NCBI RefSeq assembly: GCF_017352135.1
Contig: NZ_CP071455.1
Span: 682,001-746,000 of the forward strand
Length of the DNA stretch: 64,000 nt
Direction of reading: 5' to 3'
Source: Rhizobium lentis
GTDB lineage: Bacteria; Pseudomonadota; Alphaproteobacteria; Rhizobiales; Rhizobiaceae
Both the position numbers and the translations under genes were made by a program. Shown in pieces: positions 54,839 to 62,338 of this stretch. Position 1 is the first letter of the stretch. Each line of letters begins with the position of its first letter. The notes under the pieces are model-generated. The model was given only the letters and a program-made list of their open reading frames with translations, did not search any database and was not told where the DNA came from.

Positions 54839-57198
54839 TCCCGCGCGACGTGAAATCTCCGACGGTCGCAATACCGTTCCACAAGATGCTGAAGATCGTC
54901 GCGATCATCGATCGCGACAATGCCCAGGCGCAGGAACTGGTGTCACAGATCACCGCCCAGGGCTTCGAGGTGGAACAGCGCGACGATTATTCGGCCGACG
55001 TGTCAGAGGATGCTGACGTCGGCGCCTATATCGGCTCGGTCGAGGGCGGGCGGCTGGTTTCGGCACGCAGCTTCCTTCGTTCCGTCAGGGATATCGGTTT
55101 CCGCACGCCGATCTGGGCGATGGCCGATACGCTGACGATTGCGGATATGGATGTCGTCGAGATGGCCGGCGAGGTGGATGGTTTCGTCTATCTCGGCCAG
55201 CAGACGCCGACCTTCTATGCCAAGCAGATCGTGTCCAGCGCCGTGAATTACGGCAAATCGCTGCTGCCGCCATTCTTCGGCGGCTTGATGGCCTATGACG
55301 GCGAGGCCAATATCGCCTTTGATTGCCCGGGGCATCAGGGCGGCCAGTTCTATCGAAAATCGCCGGCCGGACAGATCTTCTTCAAATATTTCGGCGAGAG
55401 CATCTTTCGCAACGATCTCTGCAACGCAGATGTCGATCTTGGCGACCTCCTGATCCATGAAGGCCCCGCCGTCGAAGCCCAGAAGCAGGCGGCGCGCATC
55501 TTCGGCGCGGACCGCACCTATTTCATCCTGAACGGCACGAGCACCTCCAATAAGGTCGTCGCCAATGCGGTACTGCACAGCGGCGATCTGGTGCTCTTCG
55601 ACCGCAACAATCACAAATCCCTGCATCAGGGTGCTCTCGTGCAGGCCGGCGCCATCCCGATCTATCTGCCGACCGCCCGCAATTCCTTCGGCATGATCGG
55701 CGCGGTCGACTGGTCGGCTTGGGACGAAAGCTGGCTGCGGCAAAAGATAGAGGAGCACCCACTCGTCGCCGACAAGAGCCGTGCGGAGGCGGAAAGGCCG
55801 TTCCGTCTGGCCTGCATCCAGCTCGCGACCTATGACGGCACGATCTACAATGTCGCCCAGGTGATGGAGAAGCTCGGCCATCTCTGCGACTACGTGCTCT
55901 GGGACGAGGCTTGGATCGGCTACAACGCCTTCCACCCGCTCTTCGAGGGCCATAGCCCGATGCGGCTGAAGGGCCTCAGGGCTGATATGCCCGGGCTGTT
56001 CTCCACGCAATCGGTCCACAAGCAGGGCGCCGGCTTTTCCCAGGCATCGCAGATCCACAAGCGGGATGAACATATCAAGGGCCAGCGCAGGTTCGTCGAA
56101 CACAAGCGCTTCAATGAATCGCTGCTGATGCACGTCTCGACCTCTCCCTTCTATCCGCTTTTCGCCTCGCTCGACGTCAATGCCAAGGTGCATGAGGGCA
56201 AGGCCGGCGAGATGCTCTGGGACCGCTGCATCGAGCTCGGGATCGAGGTTCGCAAGAAGCTGCGCGGTTTCGTGGAGCATTACGAGACCAAGGCCGCGAC
56301 CCCGGAGGAGCAGTGGTTCTTCGATCCTTTCGTGCCGGACAGGGTGACGGTTTCGGGCTCCAAGCACACCGGCGATCTCGCCGCCGCCAAGTGGGAAGAT
56401 GTCGCGACGGAGGTACTGAAACGCGAGCAGCAATGCTGGCGGTTCGATCCGGAGGCGAGCTGGCATGGTTATTCGGGGTATGCGCCCGGCTATACCATGG
56501 TCGATCCCAACAAGCTTACGCTGCTGACCCCCGGCATCGACCGGAAGACCGGCGAGTATCGCGAGTTCGGCATTCCGGCGACCGTTGTCGCCAACTATCT
56601 GCGCGAGCAGCGGGTCGTGCCTGAAAAATGCGACCTGAACAGCCTGCTCTTCCTCCTGACACCTGCCGAAGACGAGAGCAAGCTGAACACGCTCGTCGCC
56701 AAGCTCGTCAAGTTCAAGAACCTGTGGGACCGCGATGCGCCGCTGCAGGAAGTGCTGCCGACCGTCTTCGCCGCCCATCGCGAGCGTTATGCCGGCTATA
56801 GCGTCCGCCAGGTCTGCCATGAGATGCATTCCTTCTACCGCGAGGCGGGGGTCAAGGAGTTGCAGCGCCTCTGCTTCCGCTCCGAGAGCTTCCCCGAACC
56901 GGCGATGGCACCCAAGCAGGCCTATGAGGCACTGGTCGCCAACAATGTCGACTATGTGCCGCTGACGGAAGCCGCCGGCCGCATCTCTGCGACGCTGGCG
57001 CTGATCTATCCGCCCGGTATCGGCGTGATCGTGCCGGGAGAGCGCTGGGACGACAGGGCGCGGCCGATGCGGGACTATTTCCTCGCCTTCGAAGAATCCT
57101 TCAACCGCTTCCCCGGCTTCAATTACGAGGTCCAGGGCGTGTTCCAGGAGCGGATCGATGGGCGGATCAAGTTCCACACATATGTCGTGCGCGAGTAG
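54835..57198 (+). CDS. Ornithine decarboxylase (PLP, SpeC/SpeF class)
   Basis: 787 aa from the ATG at 54835 (ATGA overlap with the previous gene; GGGGAGGGG just upstream). Wing domain (about 1-140), then FDCPGHQGGQFYRKSPAGQ, LWDEAWIGYNAFHPLF, the PLP lysine in STQSVHKQGAGFSQASQIHK, and HVSTSPFYPLFASLDVNAK. These segments match the SpeC/SpeF ornithine decarboxylases, not AdiA. It is about 55-75 residues longer than the E. coli forms. It yields putrescine and consumes a proton; a PotE-like antiporter follows. Confidence 0.88.
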   Translation: MIPRDVKSPTVAIPFHKMLKIVAIIDRDNAQAQELVSQITAQGFEVEQRDDYSADVSEDADVGAYIGSVEGGRLVSARSFLRSVRDIGFRTPIWAMADTLTIADMDVVEMAGEVDGFVYLGQQTPTFYAKQIVSSAVNYGKSLLPPFFGGLMAYDGEANIAFDCPGHQGGQFYRKSPAGQIFFKYFGESIFRNDLCNADVDLGDLLIHEGPAVEAQKQAARIFGADRTYFILNGTSTSNKVVANAVLHSGDLVLFDRNNHKSLHQGALVQAGAIPIYLPTARNSFGMIGAVDWSAWDESWLRQKIEEHPLVADKSRAEAERPFRLACIQLATYDGTIYNVAQVMEKLGHLCDYVLWDEAWIGYNAFHPLFEGHSPMRLKGLRADMPGLFSTQSVHKQGAGFSQASQIHKRDEHIKGQRRFVEHKRFNESLLMHVSTSPFYPLFASLDVNAKVHEGKAGEMLWDRCIELGIEVRKKLRGFVEHYETKAATPEEQWFFDPFVPDRVTVSGSKHTGDLAAAKWEDVATEVLKREQQCWRFDPEASWHGYSGYAPGYTMVDPNKLTLLTPGIDRKTGEYREFGIPATVVANYLREQRVVPEKCDLNSLLFLLTPAEDESKLNTLVAKLVKFKNLWDRDAPLQEVLPTVFAAHRERYAGYSVRQVCHEMHSFYREAGVKELQRLCFRSESFPEPAMAPKQAYEALVANNVDYVPLTEAAGRISATLALIYPPGIGVIVPGERWDDRARPMRDYFLAFEESFNRFPGFNYEVQGVFQERIDGRIKFHTYVVRE

Positions 57199-57199
57199 G

Positions 57200-57303
57200 C
57201 TGGAGCACGAAAAGTGCGAAGCGGTTTTGCGGCAACGACATGTATGAAAACAGAGAGTTAAAGCGTGAGCCAAGCGAAGCTGCAGGATCGCGACGCGCTT
57301 TAG
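57200..57303 (+). repeat. Rhizobial intergenic repeat (RIME-like) with TAAAGCG/CGCTTTA dyad
   Basis: The sequence GGAGCACGAAAAGTGCGAAG, GCGGTTTTG, AACGACATG and AAACAGAGAGTTAAAGCG resembles a repeat found between many genes in Rhizobium genomes. An inverted repeat TAAAGCG (57259-57265) / CGCTTTA (57296-57302) closes its right half. It fills the spacer between the ornithine decarboxylase and the antiporter and could form an mRNA structure. Confidence 0.65.
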
Positions 57304-57316
57304 GGAGGATTACGTC

Positions 57317-58675
57317 ATGACCGACAACACGATGCATCTTGCGGCCGAGGCCACGACCAAGAAAAAGATGAATCTGGTGCAGCTCACCTTTATCGTCGCC
57401 GTCAACATGATGGGGTCGGGGATCATCATGCTGCCTGCCAATATGGCGCAGGTCGGGGCAATATCGCTGCTCTCCTGGCTCGTGACCGCTATCGGCTCTA
57501 TGGCGATCGCCTATGGCTTCGCCCAGGCCGGGCTGTTCAACCAGCGCCCCGGAGGCATGTCCGCCTATGCGGAGGATGCCTATGGGAAGGACGGCTACTT
57601 CATGGTGTTCTTCCTGTATTTCCTGTCGCTTGCCGTCGGCAATGTGGCGATCGGCATTTCGGCCGTCGGATACCTGGCCGGTTTCTTCCCGGTGCTGACC
57701 TCGACCCCGATCATGACCTGCCTGGCGCTGATCGTGTTGTTATGGCTGACTACGGCCGCCAATTTCGGTGGACCGCGCATTACCGGCCGCATTGGCTCGG
57801 TCACGGTCTGGGGCGTCATCCTTCCCGTCGGATTGCTGTCGATCATCGGCTGGCTCTGGTTCAGCTCCAGCACTTTCGCCGCCGCCTGGAATCCGCAAGG
57901 CCTGACGCTTGGGCAAGGCATGGGATCGAGCATCTCGCTGACGCTCTGGGCCTTCCTCGGGATGGAATCCGCGGCGCAAAATTCCGATGCCGTCGAAAAT
58001 CCCAAGCGCGACGTACCGCTCGCCTGCATGTTCGGCACGCTGGGCGCGGCCGTCATCTATATCCTGTCCACGACGGTCATACAGGGCATCGTGCCGAATG
58101 CCGATCTCGCCGCTTCAACGGGACCGTTTGCACTCGCCTATGCGACCATGTTCAATTCCACGGTTGGTTCCATCGTCATGGCGCTTGCAGTGCTGGCCTG
58201 CCTCGGCTCGCTGCTCGGATGGCAGTTTACGATCGCACAGACGGCGAAAACCGCCGCCGACGAGCGGATGTTCCCATCCATATTCTCGCGGGTGAACGAT
58301 ATGGGGGCTCCCATGGCCGGCATGATCATTCTTGGCATCGTGCAGACATGCCTTGCCTTGATGACCATATCGCCGACTTTGAGCGAACAGTTCTCGGCGC
58401 TCGTCAATCTCGCCGTCGTCACCAACGTTCTGCCCTATATCATCGCGCTTTCGTCACTGTTCGTCATGATGAAGGCTGCACGCGTGCCACAGCCGAAATA
58501 CCGGCTGAATGCGACCATCGCCCTTATCGGCATGGCCTACAGCGTCTTCGCCATCTATGCCTCGGGTAAGGATGCGGTGCTCGGCGGCATGATCGTCACA
58601 GGCATCGGCTTCATCATCTACGGCCTGATCGCCCCGCGTTTCGCCAGCGCCACGAACCAGCTTCCGGCCGAGTAA
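57317..58675 (+). CDS. potE: Putrescine:ornithine antiporter, PotE type
   Basis: 452-aa APC transporter with about 12 helices. KKMNLVQLTFIVAVNMMGSGIIMLPANMAQVG at the N-terminus (core NMMGSGIIMLP) and LWAFLGMESAAQNSDAVENPKRDVP are close to PotE/CadB antiporters. A GGGAGG site lies about 8 bases before the ATG. Following ornithine decarboxylase, as in the speF-potE arrangement, it should exchange external ornithine for putrescine. Confidence 0.88.
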   Translation: MTDNTMHLAAEATTKKKMNLVQLTFIVAVNMMGSGIIMLPANMAQVGAISLLSWLVTAIGSMAIAYGFAQAGLFNQRPGGMSAYAEDAYGKDGYFMVFFLYFLSLAVGNVAIGISAVGYLAGFFPVLTSTPIMTCLALIVLLWLTTAANFGGPRITGRIGSVTVWGVILPVGLLSIIGWLWFSSSTFAAAWNPQGLTLGQGMGSSISLTLWAFLGMESAAQNSDAVENPKRDVPLACMFGTLGAAVIYILSTTVIQGIVPNADLAASTGPFALAYATMFNSTVGSIVMALAVLACLGSLLGWQFTIAQTAKTAADERMFPSIFSRVNDMGAPMAGMIILGIVQTCLALMTISPTLSEQFSALVNLAVVTNVLPYIIALSSLFVMMKAARVPQPKYRLNATIALIGMAYSVFAIYASGKDAVLGGMIVTGIGFIIYGLIAPRFASATNQLPAE

Positions 58676-58691
58676 CAGAGGAGGATCGGAC

Positions 58692-59618
58692 ATGTCAGGA
58701 ACAAATGATCGCTGGGCGGCTATCGCCGCCTCTGTCCTCACGGCGGCGGCCGTATTGGCCCTCAGCGCGTCCGCGCAAGCTCAGACGCTCGACCGCATCA
58801 GAACAAGCAGCGCGCTGAAGCTCGGCTACGATCCGGATGCAAGGCCGTTTTCCTTCAATGGCGAACAAGGGCGGCCGGACGGCTATGCCGTCACCCTCTG
58901 CAACAAGATTGCCGATAGTCTGAGGGCACAGCTGAACCTGCCGAAGCTCAATGTCGAATGGGTTTCGCTTGCAGGCGACGCCAAGACACGCGCGATGGAG
59001 AGCGGTACGGCTGACCTTGTTTGCGGTGCGGAGCCCGTAACGTTGACGCGCCGGCAGCAGGTCTCGTTTTCCATCCCGATCTTCCCAAGCGGCACCGGCG
59101 CGCTCTTGAGCGCCAGCTCGCCGCTGGCTTTGCGGGAAGTGCTCCAATATGGCGAACCTTCGACCCGCCCCGTCTGGCGCGGTTCACCGGCGCGGACGAT
59201 CCTCGAGCACAAGACCTTCTCCTCGATTGCCGGCACGACGAGCGAAGGCTGGCTGAGCGACAGGATCAAGACCTTTCAACTCGCTGCAACGGCTGCGCCG
59301 GTCGACAATTATCAGCAGGGGATCGAGCGCGTCGTGGACGGCAGTTCGGCGGTGCTCTTCGGTGACATGCCAATACTCATGGATGCCGCCGCCCGCAGTG
59401 ACAATTCCGGTAATCTGATCGTCCTGCAGCGCCATTTCACCTACGAACCGCTCGGTCTTGAGCTGGCCCGCGGCGACGAGGACTTCCGCCTCGCCGTCGA
59501 TCGTGCGCTCAGCCAGGTCTATGCCGGGCCGGATTTCCGGGCATTCTTCACAACCTGGTTCGGCCCGCCGGACGAAGCGACCGTGACCTTCTTCCGGCAA
59601 ACAGCTCTGCCGGAGTAG
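58692..59618 (+). CDS. Family-3 extracellular solute-binding protein
   Basis: 308 aa with a signal peptide (residues about 10-29, ending SAQAQT) and a type II periplasmic binding fold (LDRIRTSSALKLGYDPDARP, ESGTADLVCGAEPVTLTRRQ). Members bind polar amino acids for ABC import, but no permease or ATPase gene follows, so it may work with a distant transporter or as a sensor. It starts 16 bases after potE, with GGAGGA in front, and is probably the last gene of that unit. Confidence 0.85.
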   Translation: MSGTNDRWAAIAASVLTAAAVLALSASAQAQTLDRIRTSSALKLGYDPDARPFSFNGEQGRPDGYAVTLCNKIADSLRAQLNLPKLNVEWVSLAGDAKTRAMESGTADLVCGAEPVTLTRRQQVSFSIPIFPSGTGALLSASSPLALREVLQYGEPSTRPVWRGSPARTILEHKTFSSIAGTTSEGWLSDRIKTFQLAATAAPVDNYQQGIERVVDGSSAVLFGDMPILMDAAARSDNSGNLIVLQRHFTYEPLGLELARGDEDFRLAVDRALSQVYAGPDFRAFFTTWFGPPDEATVTFFRQTALPE

Positions 59619-59739
59619 CACTGCATTGCGGCGGTTAATCAATCGTCGAACAAGAGGCGCGCTGCGGAGCATAGTCACCTGTAACCCGCTGCGCGCCTGA
59701 GCAAAGGCTGCGATTCAGCGGCTGAACGGGAGTGACGAG

Positions 59740-60888
59740 GTGAGTCTCCTTTGGAAAGAAATCCGTGAAAACCCCATGCTATGGCTGCTCGCGGCAGTGC
59801 CGGTGGTCTTCGTCGCTGCGAGCGTTGCCCCTGAGGCTCACACGGTGCTCTTCATGCTGTCGGTGCTTGCCGTGATACCGCTGGCCGGGCTCCTCAGTCA
59901 CGCGACCGAGTCCGTTGCGGCGAAAACGGGCGACGCCGCTGGCGGACTGCTCAACGCCACGCTCGGGAACCTCACAGAGCTTGTCATCGCGTTGACCGCC
60001 CTGCGCGCCGGACAATATACGCTGGTAAAATCATCGGTTGCCGGTGCAATCGTCACCAACACTTTATTCATGCTGGGGGCATCGTTTTTGCTCGGCGGCC
60101 TCAAACATCACAGTCAGGAGTTCAACCGGGCCAATGCGCGTCTTCAGGCCGGCCTGCTTTTCCTCGCCACGATCGGCCTGCTGATGCCTTCGGCGGTTGC
60201 GTCAATGGATTCGACCTCGGCTACTGAAGTGATTAACAAGCTCAGCCTAGGCTTGGCGATCCTGCTAATCGTCGGCTACGCGCTGGGGCTCCTGTTCACT
60301 CTCAAGACGCATCGCGAGTTTTTTGCCGCCGCCGAGCACGCCGAGACCGATGAAACCCCGTGGCCGATTGGGCTGGCGCTAACCACACTCGCCGGTGTGA
60401 CGATACTGGTCGCGCTGGTCAGCGAAATCTTCGTCGAATCGGTGCAGGAGGCTGCCAAGGTTTTTGGGATGACGCCTGCCTTTGTCGGTTTCATCGTCGT
60501 CGCACTGGTGGGCGGCGCAGCCGAAATGGCTTCGGCATTTTCCGGCGCACGCAAGAATCGCCTCGACCTGAGCGTGGGCATAGCGCTCGGAAGCGCCTCG
60601 CAAATAGCCCTGTTCGTGGCGCCCGTGCTGGTGCTGTTGAGCTATGCGATCGGGCCGACGCCGATGGATATGCAGTTTTCTCCGGGCGTAATCGTCATGG
60701 TTTTGCTGGCGACCATGACGGCGATGTTCGTGACCAACAGCGGGCGATCGGCGTGGTTCGTAGGCATATTGGTGCTGATGGTTTACATGATCTTCGCCAC
60801 GACTCTGTATGTGTTGCCCGATCGGGGGCATGAAGCGGATCGGGGCGCGGCCCGCACCAGTGCCTTAGCAAGCATCGTGCGCCATTGA
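59740..60888 (+). CDS. Calcium/proton exchanger, CaCA/CAX family
   Basis: 382-aa membrane protein with about 11 helices and the two inverted alpha-repeats of the family: GLLNATLGNLTELVIALTAL near residue 80 and VALVGGAAEMASAFSGARKN near residue 265. An acidic loop (AAEHAETDETP) separates the halves. The start is GTG at 59740, 5-6 bases after GGGAG. It probably extrudes Ca2+ (or other cations) in exchange for protons. Confidence 0.9.
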   Translation: MSLLWKEIRENPMLWLLAAVPVVFVAASVAPEAHTVLFMLSVLAVIPLAGLLSHATESVAAKTGDAAGGLLNATLGNLTELVIALTALRAGQYTLVKSSVAGAIVTNTLFMLGASFLLGGLKHHSQEFNRANARLQAGLLFLATIGLLMPSAVASMDSTSATEVINKLSLGLAILLIVGYALGLLFTLKTHREFFAAAEHAETDETPWPIGLALTTLAGVTILVALVSEIFVESVQEAAKVFGMTPAFVGFIVVALVGGAAEMASAFSGARKNRLDLSVGIALGSASQIALFVAPVLVLLSYAIGPTPMDMQFSPGVIVMVLLATMTAMFVTNSGRSAWFVGILVLMVYMIFATTLYVLPDRGHEADRGAARTSALASIVRH

Positions 60889-60921
60889 CGTGAGGTGTGC
60901 AATTACCATGAGGCCGCGTAA

Positions 60922-61281
60922 GTGGAAGGTCGAAAGGTGCAGATAAAACCTGTCCGAAAATCGAGCCCCAGACAGATGCGCCGCCTGTTTTTTGTGGCGC
61001 TCGTAAGGCAGCTTCATGTGATCTGGCCAATCCTGTCCGGGATCGTCTCGGTGATGGTCGGGTCTGGGCTTGCGATCTGGCGTATAGAAAATTGGCGCAT
61101 CGATGAAGCCATGTATTTCACTCTCGTCACCGGCCTGACTATCGGCTACGGCGATTTTACCCCCAAACATGTCTCATCGCGCATATTGGCATTGGCGATT
61201 GGCTTTGCGGGCATCGTGCTAACCGGCATCGTCGCCGCTGTCACCGTGAAAGCTCTGGATGCGGACGACCGGGAGCCTTAA
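60922..61281 (+). CDS. Small two-helix potassium channel protein
   Basis: 119-aa ion-channel (Ion_trans_2 type) protein: basic N-terminus, outer helix (about 33-53), pore helix with selectivity filter TIGYGDF near residue 74, inner helix (about 85-109). It has no regulatory C-terminal domain. The start is GTG at 60922 or a later Met (RQMRRLFF). It follows the cation exchanger by 33 bases. Confidence 0.82.
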   Translation: MEGRKVQIKPVRKSSPRQMRRLFFVALVRQLHVIWPILSGIVSVMVGSGLAIWRIENWRIDEAMYFTLVTGLTIGYGDFTPKHVSSRILALAIGFAGIVLTGIVAAVTVKALDADDREP

Positions 61282-61300
61282 TTCCTGCTCTGCTGTCTCG

Positions 61301-61320
61301 TTACGTATTGCTACGGAAGT
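61301..61320. promoter_or_regulatory. 20-base motif shared with 43641-43660
   Basis: TTACGTATTGCTACGGAAGT lies 54 bases before the ATG of the membrane protein at 61374. The arms TTACGTA and TACGGAA form a near-inverted repeat around a 4-base spacer (6 of 7 positions). Seventeen of 20 bases match the copy in the fixJ-fixK gap. Confidence 0.4.
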
Positions 61321-61373
61321 CCCAAAGCATCAGCAGGTGTATAAGGCAATAGGTGGCGTCGCGGGAGGGCTCG

Positions 61374-62333
61374 ATGGTATCGGACGAGGGAAGAACCAGC
61401 CCCGCACCTCACGATCCCGCAGCCGTTCGCGAGCAGCTCGATCGCATCCTCGCCAGTCCCGAATTCCATGCTCCCGAGCGTGGGCGGCGTTTCCTGCAAT
61501 ATATCGTCGAGGAGATGCTGGAAGGACGCGGCGAACAGCTCAAGGCCTATACGATTGCGCAGGCGGTTTTCGGGCGCGACGCTTCCTTCGATGCGCAGAA
61601 TGATCCGGTCGTCCGCATCGAGGCGGGGCGTATTCGCCGCGCGCTGGAGCGATATTATCTCGTCAGCGGAAGCAGCGACCCGATCGGGATTACCATCCCC
61701 AAAGGAGGCTATTCGCCGCATTTTACGAGCAGCAATGGCAGCGCGAATCCGGGCGAAGGGATCGATTTGCGAAGCCGCGGAAACAAGCGGCGCGATCTTG
61801 AGCGACCGATCGCCTATCGCGATCTTCTGCTGCCGATCGGCGTGCCAGCGCTGTTCGGCGTGATCGCGGTTCTGGCTCTCATCCGCCCGCTGGAAGCCTA
61901 TTTTTCAAAGCCGAAAGCGCCGCCGGCGCCCGCCGCGTCGACGGTCGCGAGCAAGGCCAGCGTCGTCGTCGAGCCGTTCGCGGCTATCGGCGACAGCTCA
62001 GAGGGCGTGAATTTTGCGAAAGGCCTGGCCGACCAGCTGCTGTCGAAACTGATGAAAGCGGAAAATCTTGTCGTGTTCTCGCTCGACCGGCCCGGCGCTC
62101 AACCGATCGTTCCGCGGTTCAATCTGCAGGGAAGCGTGGTTATCGAGGGCTCCGTCCTTCATCTGCATGTCCGCCTGATCAATGGCGCCGACGGCACGGT
62201 AGTATGGGCCAATCAATATGATCGCGAGCTGCAGGGCCGGACCATTCTCGATATCGAGGACGAGATCGCCGGGCAAATCGCGATGGAGATTTCAAACAGC
62301 CGCAAGCAGAGCGCCGCATCGCCCGGTCGATAG
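61374..62333 (+). CDS. Membrane protein with TolB/adenylate-cyclase-associated-like domain
   Basis: 319 aa from the ATG at 61374 (MVSDEGRTSPAPHD). N-terminal cytoplasmic domain (about 15-110) with RGRRFLQYIVEEMLEGRGEQ, AVFGRDASFDAQNDPVVRIE and ITIPKGGYSPHF; one membrane helix (about 150-172); then a TolB-like fold (about 195-300; VVVEPFAAIGDSSEGVNFAKGL, LNGSVVIEG-type strand). Related rhizobial proteins are annotated as adenylate cyclases, but no cyclase catalytic domain is present. It is paralogous to the convergent gene at 62339, whose stop lies 5 bases away. Confidence 0.75.
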   Translation: MVSDEGRTSPAPHDPAAVREQLDRILASPEFHAPERGRRFLQYIVEEMLEGRGEQLKAYTIAQAVFGRDASFDAQNDPVVRIEAGRIRRALERYYLVSGSSDPIGITIPKGGYSPHFTSSNGSANPGEGIDLRSRGNKRRDLERPIAYRDLLLPIGVPALFGVIAVLALIRPLEAYFSKPKAPPAPAASTVASKASVVVEPFAAIGDSSEGVNFAKGLADQLLSKLMKAENLVVFSLDRPGAQPIVPRFNLQGSVVIEGSVLHLHVRLINGADGTVVWANQYDRELQGRTILDIEDEIAGQIAMEISNSRKQSAASPGR

Positions 62334-62338
62334 TGCCC

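Noticed and set aside
53171..54871. 566-aa open frame on - strand
   Set aside because: Complete antisense shadow of the arginine-type decarboxylase; low-complexity composition and no motifs.
55003..57273. 756-aa open frame on - strand
   Set aside because: Antisense to ornithine decarboxylase, which has all its catalytic motifs; the long open frame reflects codon bias.
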